From JBBRRP01 sp038251425 (GTDB lineage: Bacteria > Myxococcota_A > Polyangia > Polyangiales > Polyangiaceae): DNA of 10,321 nucleotides. The notes under the pieces are model-generated. The model worked only from the letters and a program-made list of their open reading frames with translations. It had not been told where the DNA came from and did not search any database. Shown piece after piece: positions 1 to 7,313 of the stretch (positions within the stretch are counted from its first letter, which is position 1; every line of letters begins with the position of its first letter). A program made the position numbers and the translations under genes. Location: contig JBBSBI010000187.1 of the NCBI GenBank assembly GCA_038251425.1, positions 1 through 10,321 of the forward strand, given 5' to 3'.

Positions 1-1533
1 CCCCCTGCACCCACGGCGCCGCCCAATTACCTCAGGAACGTTAGCTACACGCCGCCAGCCTTCATCAGTGAACCGACCGTGCTGCCACCCCAGGCCGCAA
101 CGGGCCCCAGTTGGCGCTTGAGCAAAAGCGACGTCATCCAGGCTGTTCTAAGAAATAACCTGGGCATCCAGCTGGAGCGCGAAAATGTACGAGCGGGCCA
201 GTTTTCTGAGCAAGCTTCGGGTGGCGCGTTTGAACCCAATATCACTGCCAGCTATCGGCACCGGGATGCAGACTCTCCGCCCTCAAACACGCAAGAGGGC
301 CAAGCTGGCGAGATCATCAATAGCATCGACAACACCTGGAACGTGGCAGGTTCCAAACAATTCCAGACGGGAACCCAAACAACTTTATCGCTCAACAACG
401 ATTGGTCCAGAAGCTCCCAGGGCAATGCGATTAGCCCTGATCTGTTCCGCACCAGCGCCGATCTGACCCTAACCCAACCGCTGCTTCGAGGTTTCTCAAC
501 CGACGGCGACATTCAAACCGCGCCCATCTTGCGTGCGCATTTCGCCTCCGAGCGCGCACTCGCTCAAGCACAACTTCGAGCTGCAAGCGCCGTCTTGACC
601 GCGGAAAACGCCTACTGGGACCTCACCGAAGCGCTCAAGAGCTACCAAGTGAGAATGCGCTCCTGGGAGCTGGCGAGCGAGCAGCTGAAGTTGACCGAGC
701 GCCAGATCCAGGCTGGCGTTTTGCCGCCCTCCGATTTGATCAACGCTGAAGGCACGCTGGCTCGACGCGAGCTCGCGCTGCTAGAAGCAGAAGGCAACAT
801 TGAACAGGCTGCGGACCGCCTGAAACAAATCATGAATTTGCCCGATCCCGAATGGAAGAAGGCCTTCTTGACGCTGGATCCACCGCGCTTTATCGCGTTG
901 CGTCCTGATGTATCAAAGCTGATTGCCGAGGCCCAAGCGCGACGCCCGGAAGTTTCGCAGACCGATCTCGATTTGCGGCAAGCAACGCTCGACCAACGCG
1001 TCGCAGATAATGCAAAGCTTCCTGATCTTTCCGCCAGTGTGAGTTACGGATTGATCGGGCAGGATACGAGCTATTCAGGCTCTCTGGGCGAGCTTGGTCA
1101 GGCGCGTGGCCGCTATTGGTCGACGTTTGTGCGGCTCAATTGGAGTCCTCTCAACGAACAGCGCACAGCCGAAGCGGAGCGTGCGTCGATCACCCGCCGC
1201 CGCACCAACGTTGAAAAAAATCAGCTGCTTTTGAACATTCGAGTCGAGGTGCGCCAGGCTGCGCGGGCGCTAGAAACGGCCGAAAAACAGCTGTATGCAG
1301 CCGCCAACTCACGTTCGCTTTCCGAGCAAAGCCTCAGCGCCGAAGAGCGGAAATTTCAAAATGGCATGAGCAATAATTTCTTCGTCTCGCAGCGTCAGGA
1401 CGAGTTAGCCCAGGCGCAACTGGCCGAGCTCTCAGCATTGATCCGGCATGAAAAAGCCCGCGCCGATCTGCAGCTAGCAACAGGGGATCTGCTCCAACAA
1501 CGCAACGTGCGCTTGGATCTCAGCGCCCGTTGA
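1..1533 (+). CDS. TolC-family outer membrane efflux protein, 5' end missing
   Basis: The frame is open from the first base of the window, so the gene almost certainly starts upstream. An internal GTG at 79 is only the first start-like codon and is not a convincing start, because no signal peptide follows it. The visible part is 510 residues. It begins with a proline-rich stretch (about residues 1-35) and then shows the two tandem helical repeats of the OEP family (PF02321 type). The first repeat contains 'NAYWDLTEA' and a long Gln/Glu/Ala-rich coiled coil with 'ERQIQAGVLPPSDLINAE'. The second contains 'ARRPEVSQTDLDLRQATLDQRVADNAKLPDLS' features and ends in another long helix. Beta-strand segments such as 'SYRHRDADS' and 'VSYGLIGQDT' lie between the helices. 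In this family the protein forms a trimeric outer-membrane channel-tunnel for RND, MFS/ABC or type I export pumps. No pump or adaptor gene is visible; they may lie to the left. The stop overlaps the convergent glycosyltransferase gene by 14 bases. Confidence 0.9.
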   Translation, partial: PPAPTAPPNYLRNVSYTPPAFISEPTVLPPQAATGPSWRLSKSDVIQAVLRNNLGIQLERENVRAGQFSEQASGGAFEPNITASYRHRDADSPPSNTQEGQAGEIINSIDNTWNVAGSKQFQTGTQTTLSLNNDWSRSSQGNAISPDLFRTSADLTLTQPLLRGFSTDGDIQTAPILRAHFASERALAQAQLRAASAVLTAENAYWDLTEALKSYQVRMRSWELASEQLKLTERQIQAGVLPPSDLINAEGTLARRELALLEAEGNIEQAADRLKQIMNLPDPEWKKAFLTLDPPRFIALRPDVSKLIAEAQARRPEVSQTDLDLRQATLDQRVADNAKLPDLSASVSYGLIGQDTSYSGSLGELGQARGRYWSTFVRLNWSPLNEQRTAEAERASITRRRTNVEKNQLLLNIRVEVRQAARALETAEKQLYAAANSRSLSEQSLSAEERKFQNGMSNNFFVSQRQDELAQAQLAELSALIRHEKARADLQLATGDLLQQRNVRLDLSAR

Positions 1534-2896
1534 GCTTGGCCCAAGCAGGCCGAGCCCAGCCGGGCCGAGAGAGAGCAAGCTGGAGCAAACTCTCAGTGCC
1601 GAGCGCGCGCGCCCATTCCGCAAGTTCGCGGATCCCACTTGGACGGTTGACTTTGTTTTCGGGTTCGCTCACCAGACGCGGCAACAAAACACGATCGATC
1701 ACGCGGTTCCATGTGTAACCGAAGGCCGTGCTTCGAGCCGCGCGGCGGAGCATGCGGGCACGTGCTGGCTCTTGCTCTAACCTTTCAAACTGAGCGACAA
1801 ATTCGGCCGGATCATTGGTTTGAAGCACGAGCGCATTCTGCCCACCAATGGCGTAATCCTCACCCGAAGCTCCCGTGCAAGCGATGCCACCCGCTGCCAT
1901 CGTTTCCAAACCCACCAGCCCGAACGGCTCGTGCCCGCTATTGGCCAGTACCGCATCCGCAGCCCGAAACAGGAGGCGCCTACCCGCTGGATCCAGGTGT
2001 GACTCCAACAACACGACATCCGCATCTTCCACACCCACCATCACTTCCAAGATGCCGGCCGCTCCAGCTTTCGTGGTACGGCGCTGAATCACGGAAAGCC
2101 CGTGCTGCCGCGCACGCTCCAGCACCTCTTGGGCATGGTTCTCAAGGCCACCCCGAGCTACCAGCAACGGTTTCTTTCCCCGAGCTTTCATTGCGGCAAC
2201 GGTATCCATCGCCAGGAGCCAACGCTTGTCTGGATCCCAGCGGGCCACCTTGATCAGCAACTGCCGCTTCAGAAAACGCTGATGCAAGAGTTGTACGGCG
2301 GCAAATTCGGGCGGCCGGAGCGAATCCTCGTCGATCCCGTTGGGCAAGACCAAAGGGTCGACGCCGAGCGGCCACATCTTGTGCTTCATGTAGCGGCTCA
2401 CTGTCGTCAGTTGTGCGGCTTGTGCCAACGCACCCCAATCGATGCTCTCGAATCCAAACGTGTTGTTCGCATTCCAGAGCAGATCGACCTTCTCTCTCAC
2501 GCCTCGACTCTTTAGCAACCAATCCAGATGTCGCACCGCGTGCACCGTGTGCCACTCTTCGGCCAACACAGTGGCCCTTCCGCCCCGAGCCAGGTGCGGG
2601 CCGAGATAATGCTCCATGAGATACGGCGGCAACGACGCGGCGTAATCGTTCAACTTACCGTGCTCGCCGTCGTACACGCCGCGCGGATGGTGCCGGCTGA
2701 TCCACTGACAAAATCGGTGCAAGTGGAGCGACCCCTCGCGTTCGTACCCCGGCAGAAAAGGATCTCCCACAAACCAGAGATGCGTTTCGTACCCGAGCTT
2801 AGCCAATGCCGACGTGAGCCCAGTGATTCGAGTGGCAATGCCACCCGCGCGACTGTACGGATCAGGTCCTTCGAACGAAAGAATGTGAAACTGCAT
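1520..2896 (-). CDS. GT4-type glycosyltransferase
   Basis: This is a 458-residue protein with the GT-B fold layout. The N-terminal half opens with a strand and the nucleotide-loop motif 'RAGGIATR' (around residue 15-22), as in the glycogen synthase/GT4 superfamily. The hinge region carries 'LPNGID' (184-189), and the donor-binding half has 'VARWDPDKR' (217-225). The diagnostic E-x7-E motif is 'EPFGLVGLE', Glu323 and Glu331. These features predict a retaining transferase using a nucleotide sugar in the cytoplasm. Acceptor and product cannot be read from sequence; glycogen or trehalose-type synthesis and surface polysaccharide assembly are both possible. An in-frame ATG lies 7 codons upstream (2917), but AGGAAAGG at 2910-2903 is placed 6 bases before the ATG at 2896, so 2896 is preferred. 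The 3' end overlaps the TolC stop convergently. A small ORF lies just upstream on the same strand and could share its transcript. Confidence 0.88.
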   Translation of the reverse strand: MQFHILSFEGPDPYSRAGGIATRITGLTSALAKLGYETHLWFVGDPFLPGYEREGSLHLHRFCQWISRHHPRGVYDGEHGKLNDYAASLPPYLMEHYLGPHLARGGRATVLAEEWHTVHAVRHLDWLLKSRGVREKVDLLWNANNTFGFESIDWGALAQAAQLTTVSRYMKHKMWPLGVDPLVLPNGIDEDSLRPPEFAAVQLLHQRFLKRQLLIKVARWDPDKRWLLAMDTVAAMKARGKKPLLVARGGLENHAQEVLERARQHGLSVIQRRTTKAGAAGILEVMVGVEDADVVLLESHLDPAGRRLLFRAADAVLANSGHEPFGLVGLETMAAGGIACTGASGEDYAIGGQNALVLQTNDPAEFVAQFERLEQEPARARMLRRAARSTAFGYTWNRVIDRVLLPRLVSEPENKVNRPSGIRELAEWARALGTESLLQLALSRPGWARPAWAKLNGR

Positions 2897-2902
2897 CCGA
2901 CG

Positions 2903-2910
2903 CCTTTCCT
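2903..2910 (-). promoter_or_regulatory. Ribosome binding site of the glycosyltransferase
   Basis: On the minus strand this reads AGGAAAGG, with 6 bases to the ATG at 2896. It falls inside the longer reading frame that starts at 2917 and so decides in favour of the shorter start. Confidence 0.6.
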
Positions 2911-2944
2911 GAGGCATCGACTCATAGCACAGGTCGGTTCAGAA

Positions 2945-3061
2945 TCAGCGAGTGCCGGCAAACACTGGCAGACTCAGCAGCCCAGCCTGTACGCGACGAG
3001 CATGCAGCTCTGCCACCCGCTCCACGATGTGCACCCGATCATCGAGCGAAACGTCCACCAC
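2945..3061 (-). CDS. Possible small protein of 38 residues, unknown function
   Basis: I do not recognise this product. The ORF starts with two successive GTG codons (3061 and 3058). It is preceded by a perfect GGAGG at 3074-3070 with an 8-base spacer, stronger than the site of several real genes nearby. About two thirds of its codons end in G or C, which looks coding. The peptide is acidic at the start (VDVSLDD), then forms a likely amphipathic helix (RVHIVERVAELHARRVQAG), then a hydrophobic tail ending 'LPVFAGTR'. No membrane segment is evident. The stop is 48 bases before the glycosyltransferase start on the same strand, so it could be co-transcribed with it or act as an upstream ORF. It could also be the C-terminal remnant of a longer decayed gene, because the frame stays open upstream to about 3208, although that stretch looks non-coding. 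Confidence 0.35.
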   Translation of the reverse strand: MVDVSLDDRVHIVERVAELHARRVQAGLLSLPVFAGTR

Positions 3062-3357
3062 GTCAGTGTCCTCCGCCCAATCGTGGCTTCCCAGAGTACA
3101 GTCGTTGCTGGCAGTCCGTGCCGAGATCTTCGCGTCCATCGTGGACCATGGAAGCGACCGATTCCCGCTGACCATTAGCCAATAAGCAGAAGATCTTGAG
3201 ATTGTCACAACGATCTCGATTTCTGCGGATGGTTCTTGGGCTAACCGGGTGTGATCCGTTCAGTGAGACATTCTTGTTGGCCACCAATCTGAGACGCTAA
3301 TGCCCAATTCGGGACATATCGTGTCAGATGTTTCGTGACGTCATCGCCCGAGAATGA
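3062..3357. other. Gene-poor intergenic region
   Basis: Apart from the ribosome binding site of the small ORF, I see no gene here. Overlapping frames on both strands have poor composition and no start signals. The stretch is less GC-rich than the genes. It contains an imperfect inverted repeat at 3198-3217 and two short palindromes near the transpeptidase stop: TGACGTCA at 3336-3343 and GAATGATCATTC at 3352-3363. No convincing sigma70 promoter is visible, though transcription of the minus-strand genes to its left must start somewhere here. No T-rich terminator follows the transpeptidase stop. Confidence 0.5.
3198..3217. repeat. Imperfect inverted repeat, operator-like
   Basis: The arms GAGATTGT (3198-3205) and ACGATCTC (3210-3217) pair over 8 positions with one G-T mismatch around a CACA centre. 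On the minus strand the core reads TTGTGACAA, a symmetric 9-mer. It lies about 140-160 bases upstream of the small ORF on the same strand. A regulator site is a guess; it may be chance. Confidence 0.25.
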
Positions 3358-4944
3358 TCATTCGTGAATTGAGATCATCGTGCCGGCCGGGTCCATCGCA
3401 CCATGCCATCCGGGCGGTACTGGTGGCTCCGTCCAGCCAAACAAGAATCGCGCATCCTCAGGCGATAAATTGATGCAACCGTGGCTTTGAGGCGTGCCAA
3501 ATGCATCGTGCCAATACGCAGCGTGCAAAGCAAAGCTGCCGTGAAAGTATTGGACATACGGCACATCGGGCAACGCATATTCATCTCCTACGTCGTCTCC
3601 ACTCATCTTGGCAGTGACGTGCTTGGTGTGAATACGAAACTGTCCTGTAACCGTCGCGCGCGAGGGGGCATCCAGCTTGTCGCTTTGCAGTCCGCTTGAG
3701 ATGAGTGTCGCAAACACAGCATGCCCGTCTTCGTAAGCGACCAATGTTTGGTCTTTAAGCGAAACATCAATGAAACGTTTTTCTCGTTTTAGCCAGGGTG
3801 CAGCCGCCGGAGAATCCTCAATCAGCCTGAGTTGATCCAAACGTGCGAAGAGCCCTTCGGCTGAACGAACGTATTCGTGCCCCGCTATGAAACGCCGTTC
3901 GCCCAACAACGCAAAGCCGTCTCGAAACTCCAGCTTGCGAGCTAACGTCAGCGCCCCAACCGCTTCGTCGAGCCGATACAGGTAAGCCGTGCGTGCTTTC
4001 ACGAATGCGACTGGGAGAGCCTGGCCTCGTAAGAGCCTCACACCATGAAAGCGGGGTGGCGTTACCCGTGTCAGCTGATCCAGCGGGAGGAGCAAGAGGT
4101 CCGGAGTCATGCCAAAACGCTGCCCTTGCACCTCAAAAACTCTGGCAATCGCGAAGCTGCTCTTGGCCAGTGTTCGTTCGGCGAAGAGCGTGCCAGCTGG
4201 CCGCGCATAACCGTGTAACGTTGGCGTGGGGCGGCCCAACGCAAGCGACGACGGCAAGTTCTCAACGTCTGTGTCGCGCCACGAACGCTCCAACCCTCGA
4301 CGACCAGCGCCCTCCTGCAAGGCGCGTTCATCAGCGCTTGGGATTCGAGTATAAAGCGGGATCCCGCCGCGCTTGGCCCGTGCGTAACTGTAGGGCACGC
4401 TCTCAATGCGTGCTGGCGCGCGAGTGGCTAGCTCAGTGACCGGGTGATTGGGATTGATCGACACGCGTTCATCGAAACAGACGTAACCGAACGGGCTCAC
4501 GCTATGCCAGCCGCCCGTGCATCCAGATCCCTTGAGCGATTCCGGCGCCGCAATCAAACGCCCTCCCAAACTGACGTAGCCCACCTTGCGTGCCTGCTTG
4601 GAGGGAGCAGCGTAGATGGGTGTTTCTCGATCGACGCTGAGCAGTGGGAGGGTCAATGGGACACTGGACTCGACATTCGCCGTCACAGGCTCTGAACGAG
4701 GCACCATTTCCACAGCTGCTGGAGCCGCAAGGCTGGCCTGAGCCTCCCGGAGCTTGGGAGCCAGCGTGGCTGCCTGAGCCGTTCGCACCGCGATGCTCGA
4801 AGCGATCTCAGCCCTCAAGCGTTCGGCATCGCCTTGAAAAGCCGCCCATGGGAGCCCATTCAGCCCAGGTTGGCAGAGCCAAAATACCCCAACCGCACCG
4901 AGCGCGAGAGCGACGAACACGGTCACTGGACGGACAGGAGGCAT
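3358..4944 (-). CDS. Membrane-anchored L,D-transpeptidase (YkuD family) with SH3-like domain
   Basis: This 528-residue protein most likely crosslinks peptidoglycan stem peptides or attaches a protein to them in the periplasm. An N-terminal hydrophobic segment (about residues 7-24, VTVFVALALGAVGVFWL) is a signal anchor; the following LCQPG is not a good lipobox. Next come an Ala-rich helical stretch and an SH3-like module at about 108-161 with two cysteines (142, 156) that could form a disulfide. After a long middle region of unknown fold comes the YkuD catalytic domain. Its signature is His474 followed after 13 residues by SHGCIN, with Cys490 as predicted nucleophile and His488 beside it. The C-terminus has a conserved-looking Trp/Pro-rich tail. 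The frame is open to a start codon at 5121, inside the divergent dehydrogenase gene. The ATG at 4944 is chosen because it directly precedes the anchor and leaves a 103-base divergent gap. No strong Shine-Dalgarno precedes it; GAGG is about 20 bases away. Confidence 0.88.
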   Translation of the reverse strand: MPPVRPVTVFVALALGAVGVFWLCQPGLNGLPWAAFQGDAERLRAEIASSIAVRTAQAATLAPKLREAQASLAAPAAVEMVPRSEPVTANVESSVPLTLPLLSVDRETPIYAAPSKQARKVGYVSLGGRLIAAPESLKGSGCTGGWHSVSPFGYVCFDERVSINPNHPVTELATRAPARIESVPYSYARAKRGGIPLYTRIPSADERALQEGAGRRGLERSWRDTDVENLPSSLALGRPTPTLHGYARPAGTLFAERTLAKSSFAIARVFEVQGQRFGMTPDLLLLPLDQLTRVTPPRFHGVRLLRGQALPVAFVKARTAYLYRLDEAVGALTLARKLEFRDGFALLGERRFIAGHEYVRSAEGLFARLDQLRLIEDSPAAAPWLKREKRFIDVSLKDQTLVAYEDGHAVFATLISSGLQSDKLDAPSRATVTGQFRIHTKHVTAKMSGDDVGDEYALPDVPYVQYFHGSFALHAAYWHDAFGTPQSHGCINLSPEDARFLFGWTEPPVPPGWHGAMDPAGTMISIHE

Positions 4945-5047
4945 ACGGGCGGGTAGCCCATATCCTCGAGATTGGCCCAATTTCTCGCAGTCGGCACGCG
5001 AATCGGATTCGACCCCCACTCGACCGAGGGAGTGGTAACTTGATCGG
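4945..5047. promoter_or_regulatory. Divergent control region between transpeptidase and glutaryl-CoA dehydrogenase
   Basis: Both flanking genes point outward, so promoters for both should lie in or near these 103 bases. I cannot pick clear -35/-10 pairs for either. An interrupted palindrome ATTGG-C-CCAAT sits at 4971-4981 and could be a regulator site. The exact extent depends on the transpeptidase start. Confidence 0.35.
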
Positions 5048-6223
5048 ATGGCTTCGGTCACCGATCCCCTGGGCGCAATCGATTCAGAGCTTACCGACGA
5101 TGAACGTCTCGTCCGCGACACCGCGCGGCGTTTCGTCGCGGAGCGCTACACACCACGCGCTTCCGAGCTGTTCGAGAAGGAACTATTTCCGGTCGATCTG
5201 ATTCCGGAAATGGCGGAGCTTGGCCTGTTTGGCGCAGCACTCAGCGGCTACGGCTGCGCGGGCATGAGTGCCGTTCAATATGGCCTTCTCCTCCAGGAAC
5301 TCGAATACGGAGATAGCGGCCTCCGAAGTTTCGTGAGCGTTCAAGGCTCGCTCGCGATGCAAGCGATTTACTCGTTTGGAACCGAGGAACAAAAGCTTCG
5401 ATTTTTGCCGGAAATGGCGCAAGGCAAGCTGATCGGGTGCTTTGGACTCACCGAACCCGACAGCGGCTCTGACCCTGCTTCTATGCAGATGCGCGCACGG
5501 CGTGACGGTGACACCTGGATCCTGAATGGGAGCAAAATGTGGATCACCAATTCGCCCTTCGCTGCGCTGGCCGTGGTGTGGGCGAAGCTGGAGGGCGCTG
5601 GCGCTGAATCGGTCACAGGTTTCGTGGTCGAGCGCGGCACTCCAGGTTTCGACACGCCGAAGATCCAGGGAAAAATGAGCCTTCGCGCCAGCGAAACCGG
5701 CGAAATTGTGCTCAGCGATTGTCGCGTGCCGGAGCGCAATCGTTTGCCTCTGCGCCAAGGGCTCGGTGCTCCTTTGTATTGCTTGAATCAGGCGCGCTTC
5801 GGGATCGCGTGGGGCGCATTGGGTGCGGCCAAGGCGTGTCTGGACTCGACGCTGGAATACACCAAGCTGCGCGTGCAATTTGACGTACCGATCGCTCAGA
5901 AGCAGCTCGTGCAAGCGCAGTTGGTGGAGTGCGCTTCAGAAATCGTGAAGGGCGAGCTTCTGGCGTTGCATTTTGGGCGGCTCAAAGACAAACAGGGCAA
6001 GCTCCACCCGGCACAAGTTTCGCTCTGCAAACGCAACAACGTGTCTAAAGCCTTGGAGATCGCGCGCACCTGCCGCGGGCTGCTCGGGGCCAACGGCATT
6101 TTGCTGGAGTACCCAGCCATTCGCCACATGCTGAATCTTGAGAGCGTTTTCACCTACGAGGGCACGCACGAGATCCACACGCTCATCTTGGGCAAGGAGC
6201 TGACGGGCCTGAGCGCCTTTTAG
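5048..6223 (+). CDS. gcdH: Glutaryl-CoA dehydrogenase (acyl-CoA dehydrogenase family)
   Basis: This 391-residue FAD enzyme is predicted to oxidise and decarboxylate glutaryl-CoA to crotonyl-CoA and CO2 in the breakdown of lysine, tryptophan and related aromatics. It matches the recalled human GCDH almost motif for motif: 'GYGCAGMSAVQYGLL', 'CFGLTEPDSGSDP' (131-143, flavin/substrate loop), 'WITNSP' (165-170), 'IQGKMSLRAS', 'RLKDKQGK', 'LCKRNNVSKALEIAR' and the C-terminal 'YEGTHEIHTLILG'. Glu371 in that last motif is the catalytic base (human Glu370). Arg93 and Ser94 in 'SGLRS' correspond to the residues that bind the glutaryl carboxylate, which favours GCDH over other acyl-CoA dehydrogenases. 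Full length, with an ATG start but only a weak ribosome site (GGGAG about 15 bases upstream). No electron-transfer flavoprotein or other lysine-degradation gene is next to it. A small LuxR-type protein follows after 84 bases. Confidence 0.93.
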   Translation: MASVTDPLGAIDSELTDDERLVRDTARRFVAERYTPRASELFEKELFPVDLIPEMAELGLFGAALSGYGCAGMSAVQYGLLLQELEYGDSGLRSFVSVQGSLAMQAIYSFGTEEQKLRFLPEMAQGKLIGCFGLTEPDSGSDPASMQMRARRDGDTWILNGSKMWITNSPFAALAVVWAKLEGAGAESVTGFVVERGTPGFDTPKIQGKMSLRASETGEIVLSDCRVPERNRLPLRQGLGAPLYCLNQARFGIAWGALGAAKACLDSTLEYTKLRVQFDVPIAQKQLVQAQLVECASEIVKGELLALHFGRLKDKQGKLHPAQVSLCKRNNVSKALEIARTCRGLLGANGILLEYPAIRHMLNLESVFTYEGTHEIHTLILGKELTGLSAF

Positions 6224-6295
6224 CGAGGCCCGGCGCATTTCGCGCAACTCGGGTGAAGGGAGTCCGAAAGGAGCGGGATCAAAAGGATATCTCCC

Positions 6296-6300
6296 AAGGA
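6296..6300 (+). promoter_or_regulatory. Ribosome binding site of the LuxR-type protein
   Basis: AAGGA lies 7 bases before the ATG at 6308, a good Shine-Dalgarno that fixes the start. Confidence 0.6.
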
Positions 6301-6307
6301 ACCCCTC

Positions 6308-6691
6308 ATGCTCCAAGCCACACAATTTTCCGAGATTCACTCAACAAGCCAAGACCTCCCGAGCCCGATCGACGCGCTCATCGCGCAAGCCGCCGAGCGA
6401 GCGGCGGCTAACTCCCCCCACCTTCAGCTGCTGCCGGCCATTTCCTCGAGTGAGCGCGCGGCTTTCAGGTTAAGCGCTGGCATTACCCTGGCGACGAACG
6501 CCTGGCGCCTCAGTCGGCGGCAGCGTGAGGTACTGGTGCTCGCAACTCAGGGGCTGACTAACAAACAGATGGCCTTTGAGTTGGGCTGTTGCCTGAAAAC
6601 GATCGAAGTACACGTCACGGGGCTTTTGAAGAAAGCTGGCGTTGCTCGCCGAAACGAACTCGTCGCCAAACTCATCCACACGTACACCTGA
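6308..6691 (+). CDS. Small LuxR/GerE-type helix-turn-helix regulator
   Basis: This 127-residue protein is a likely DNA-binding transcription regulator. The C-terminal half (about 68-124) is a complete GerE domain: 'LSRRQREVLVLATQGLTNKQMAFEL' gives the first helices and the turn, followed by the recognition helix 'KTIEVHVTGLLKKAGVARR'. The N-terminal 65 residues are Ala/Ser-rich and helical and match no receiver, autoinducer or PAS domain that I recognise. It therefore lacks the usual sensory part, like GerE-style single-domain regulators. It has its own good ribosome site, and the 84-base gap from the dehydrogenase gene holds no clear terminator or promoter, so read-through is possible. Whether it controls that gene is unknown. 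It ends convergently, 25 bases from the rlmE stop. Confidence 0.85.
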   Translation: MLQATQFSEIHSTSQDLPSPIDALIAQAAERAAANSPHLQLLPAISSSERAAFRLSAGITLATNAWRLSRRQREVLVLATQGLTNKQMAFELGCCLKTIEVHVTGLLKKAGVARRNELVAKLIHTYT

Positions 6692-6705
6692 GGCACCCCA
6701 GCCTC
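6690..6705 (+). terminator. Weak hairpin after the LuxR-type gene
   Basis: GAGGC (6690-6694) and GCCTC (6701-6705) form a 5-bp stem with a 6-base loop overlapping the stop codon, followed by a loosely T-rich stretch (TCGTTCTT). It could slow transcription coming from the left; on the other strand no T-tract follows. Confidence 0.3.
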
Positions 6706-6716
6706 TGACCTCGTTC

Positions 6717-7313
6717 TTAAACCCGTTTGCTCAGCCCCACGATAAAGACCTCGGAACTCGGCTTTCGGGTTCCTTGGGGTCGGATGGTGGTCGCCTCCGA
6801 GAAAAGCTTCTGAACAGCTGATTTTGCCTCAGAAAACTGGTTGCTCATGAAAAGCTTCGCCACAAAGTGCGAACCCGGTCGGCCAATTTCGGCGGCGAAC
6901 TCGAGCGCTCGCATGAACAGGTCAAAGCTCACGGTTTGGTCGTGAATCTTTGAACCACTGGTGCTCGGCGCCATGTCGCTCATCACCACATCGTACGGGC
7001 CCGGTGGACAGAGCGAGGCGGGAGTGATCTTAAAAATATCATCGGCTTGGCTTGTAACCCACGGCGGGAAAGCTTCGTTGATGACTTTAAGGTCCAACGC
7101 GACCACGCGACCGTTCGGGCCCACTTTCTTCGCCGCATACAGGCTCCAGGAACCCGGCGCTGCACCTAAATCGAGCACGCGATTGCCTCCCTTGAGAAGC
7201 TTCACGCGCTGGTCGATCTCTTCGAGCTTGAAGATACTGCGCGCTGGATACCCCTGCGCACGGGCTGCCAGAGTACGCGGGTCCACACGACCATAGGGAT
7301 TTCGATGCGCCAC
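6717..7313 (-). CDS. rlmE: 23S rRNA 2'-O-methyltransferase RlmE (FtsJ/RrmJ)
   Basis: This 198-residue protein is close to the 209 of E. coli RlmE. It is predicted to methylate the 2'-OH of U2552 in the A-loop of 23S rRNA, a late step in 50S assembly that uses SAM. The SAM motif I is 'VLDLGAAPGSW' (46-56) and the acidic second motif is 'VVALDL'. The catalytic K-D-K-E set is visible as Lys29 (in 'SIFKLEE'), Asp113 (in 'MSDMAP'), Lys153 (in 'VAKLF') and Glu188 (in 'SSEVF'). The start is GTG at 7313, immediately after the TAA stop of the upstream gene with no base between. Translation by termination-reinitiation is therefore likely, since no separate Shine-Dalgarno is evident. It is the last gene of the rplC unit. 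Confidence 0.93.
   Translation of the reverse strand: MAHRNPYGRVDPRTLAARAQGYPARSIFKLEEIDQRVKLLKGGNRVLDLGAAPGSWSLYAAKKVGPNGRVVALDLKVINEAFPPWVTSQADDIFKITPASLCPPGPYDVVMSDMAPSTSGSKIHDQTVSFDLFMRALEFAAEIGRPGSHFVAKLFMSNQFSEAKSAVQKLFSEATTIRPQGTRKPSSEVFIVGLSKRV

Noticed and set aside
1711..2253. Plus-strand ORF antisense to the glycosyltransferase
   Set aside because: Composition rich in Pro, His and Arg, typical of an antisense frame; the minus frame has all GT4 motifs.
3352..3363. 12-base palindrome GAATGATCATTC at the transpeptidase stop
   Set aside because: Short, AT-centred, without a following T-tract, and partly inside the coding end; no support for a terminator or operator.
4945..5121. Longer form of the transpeptidase starting inside the divergent dehydrogenase gene
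   Set aside because: It would add 59 residues without a signal-like sequence before the membrane anchor and overlap the dehydrogenase start region on the other strand.
5183..5914. Minus-strand ORF of 243 codons inside the glutaryl-CoA dehydrogenase gene
   Set aside because: A shadow of the conserved dehydrogenase frame; no recognisable motifs.
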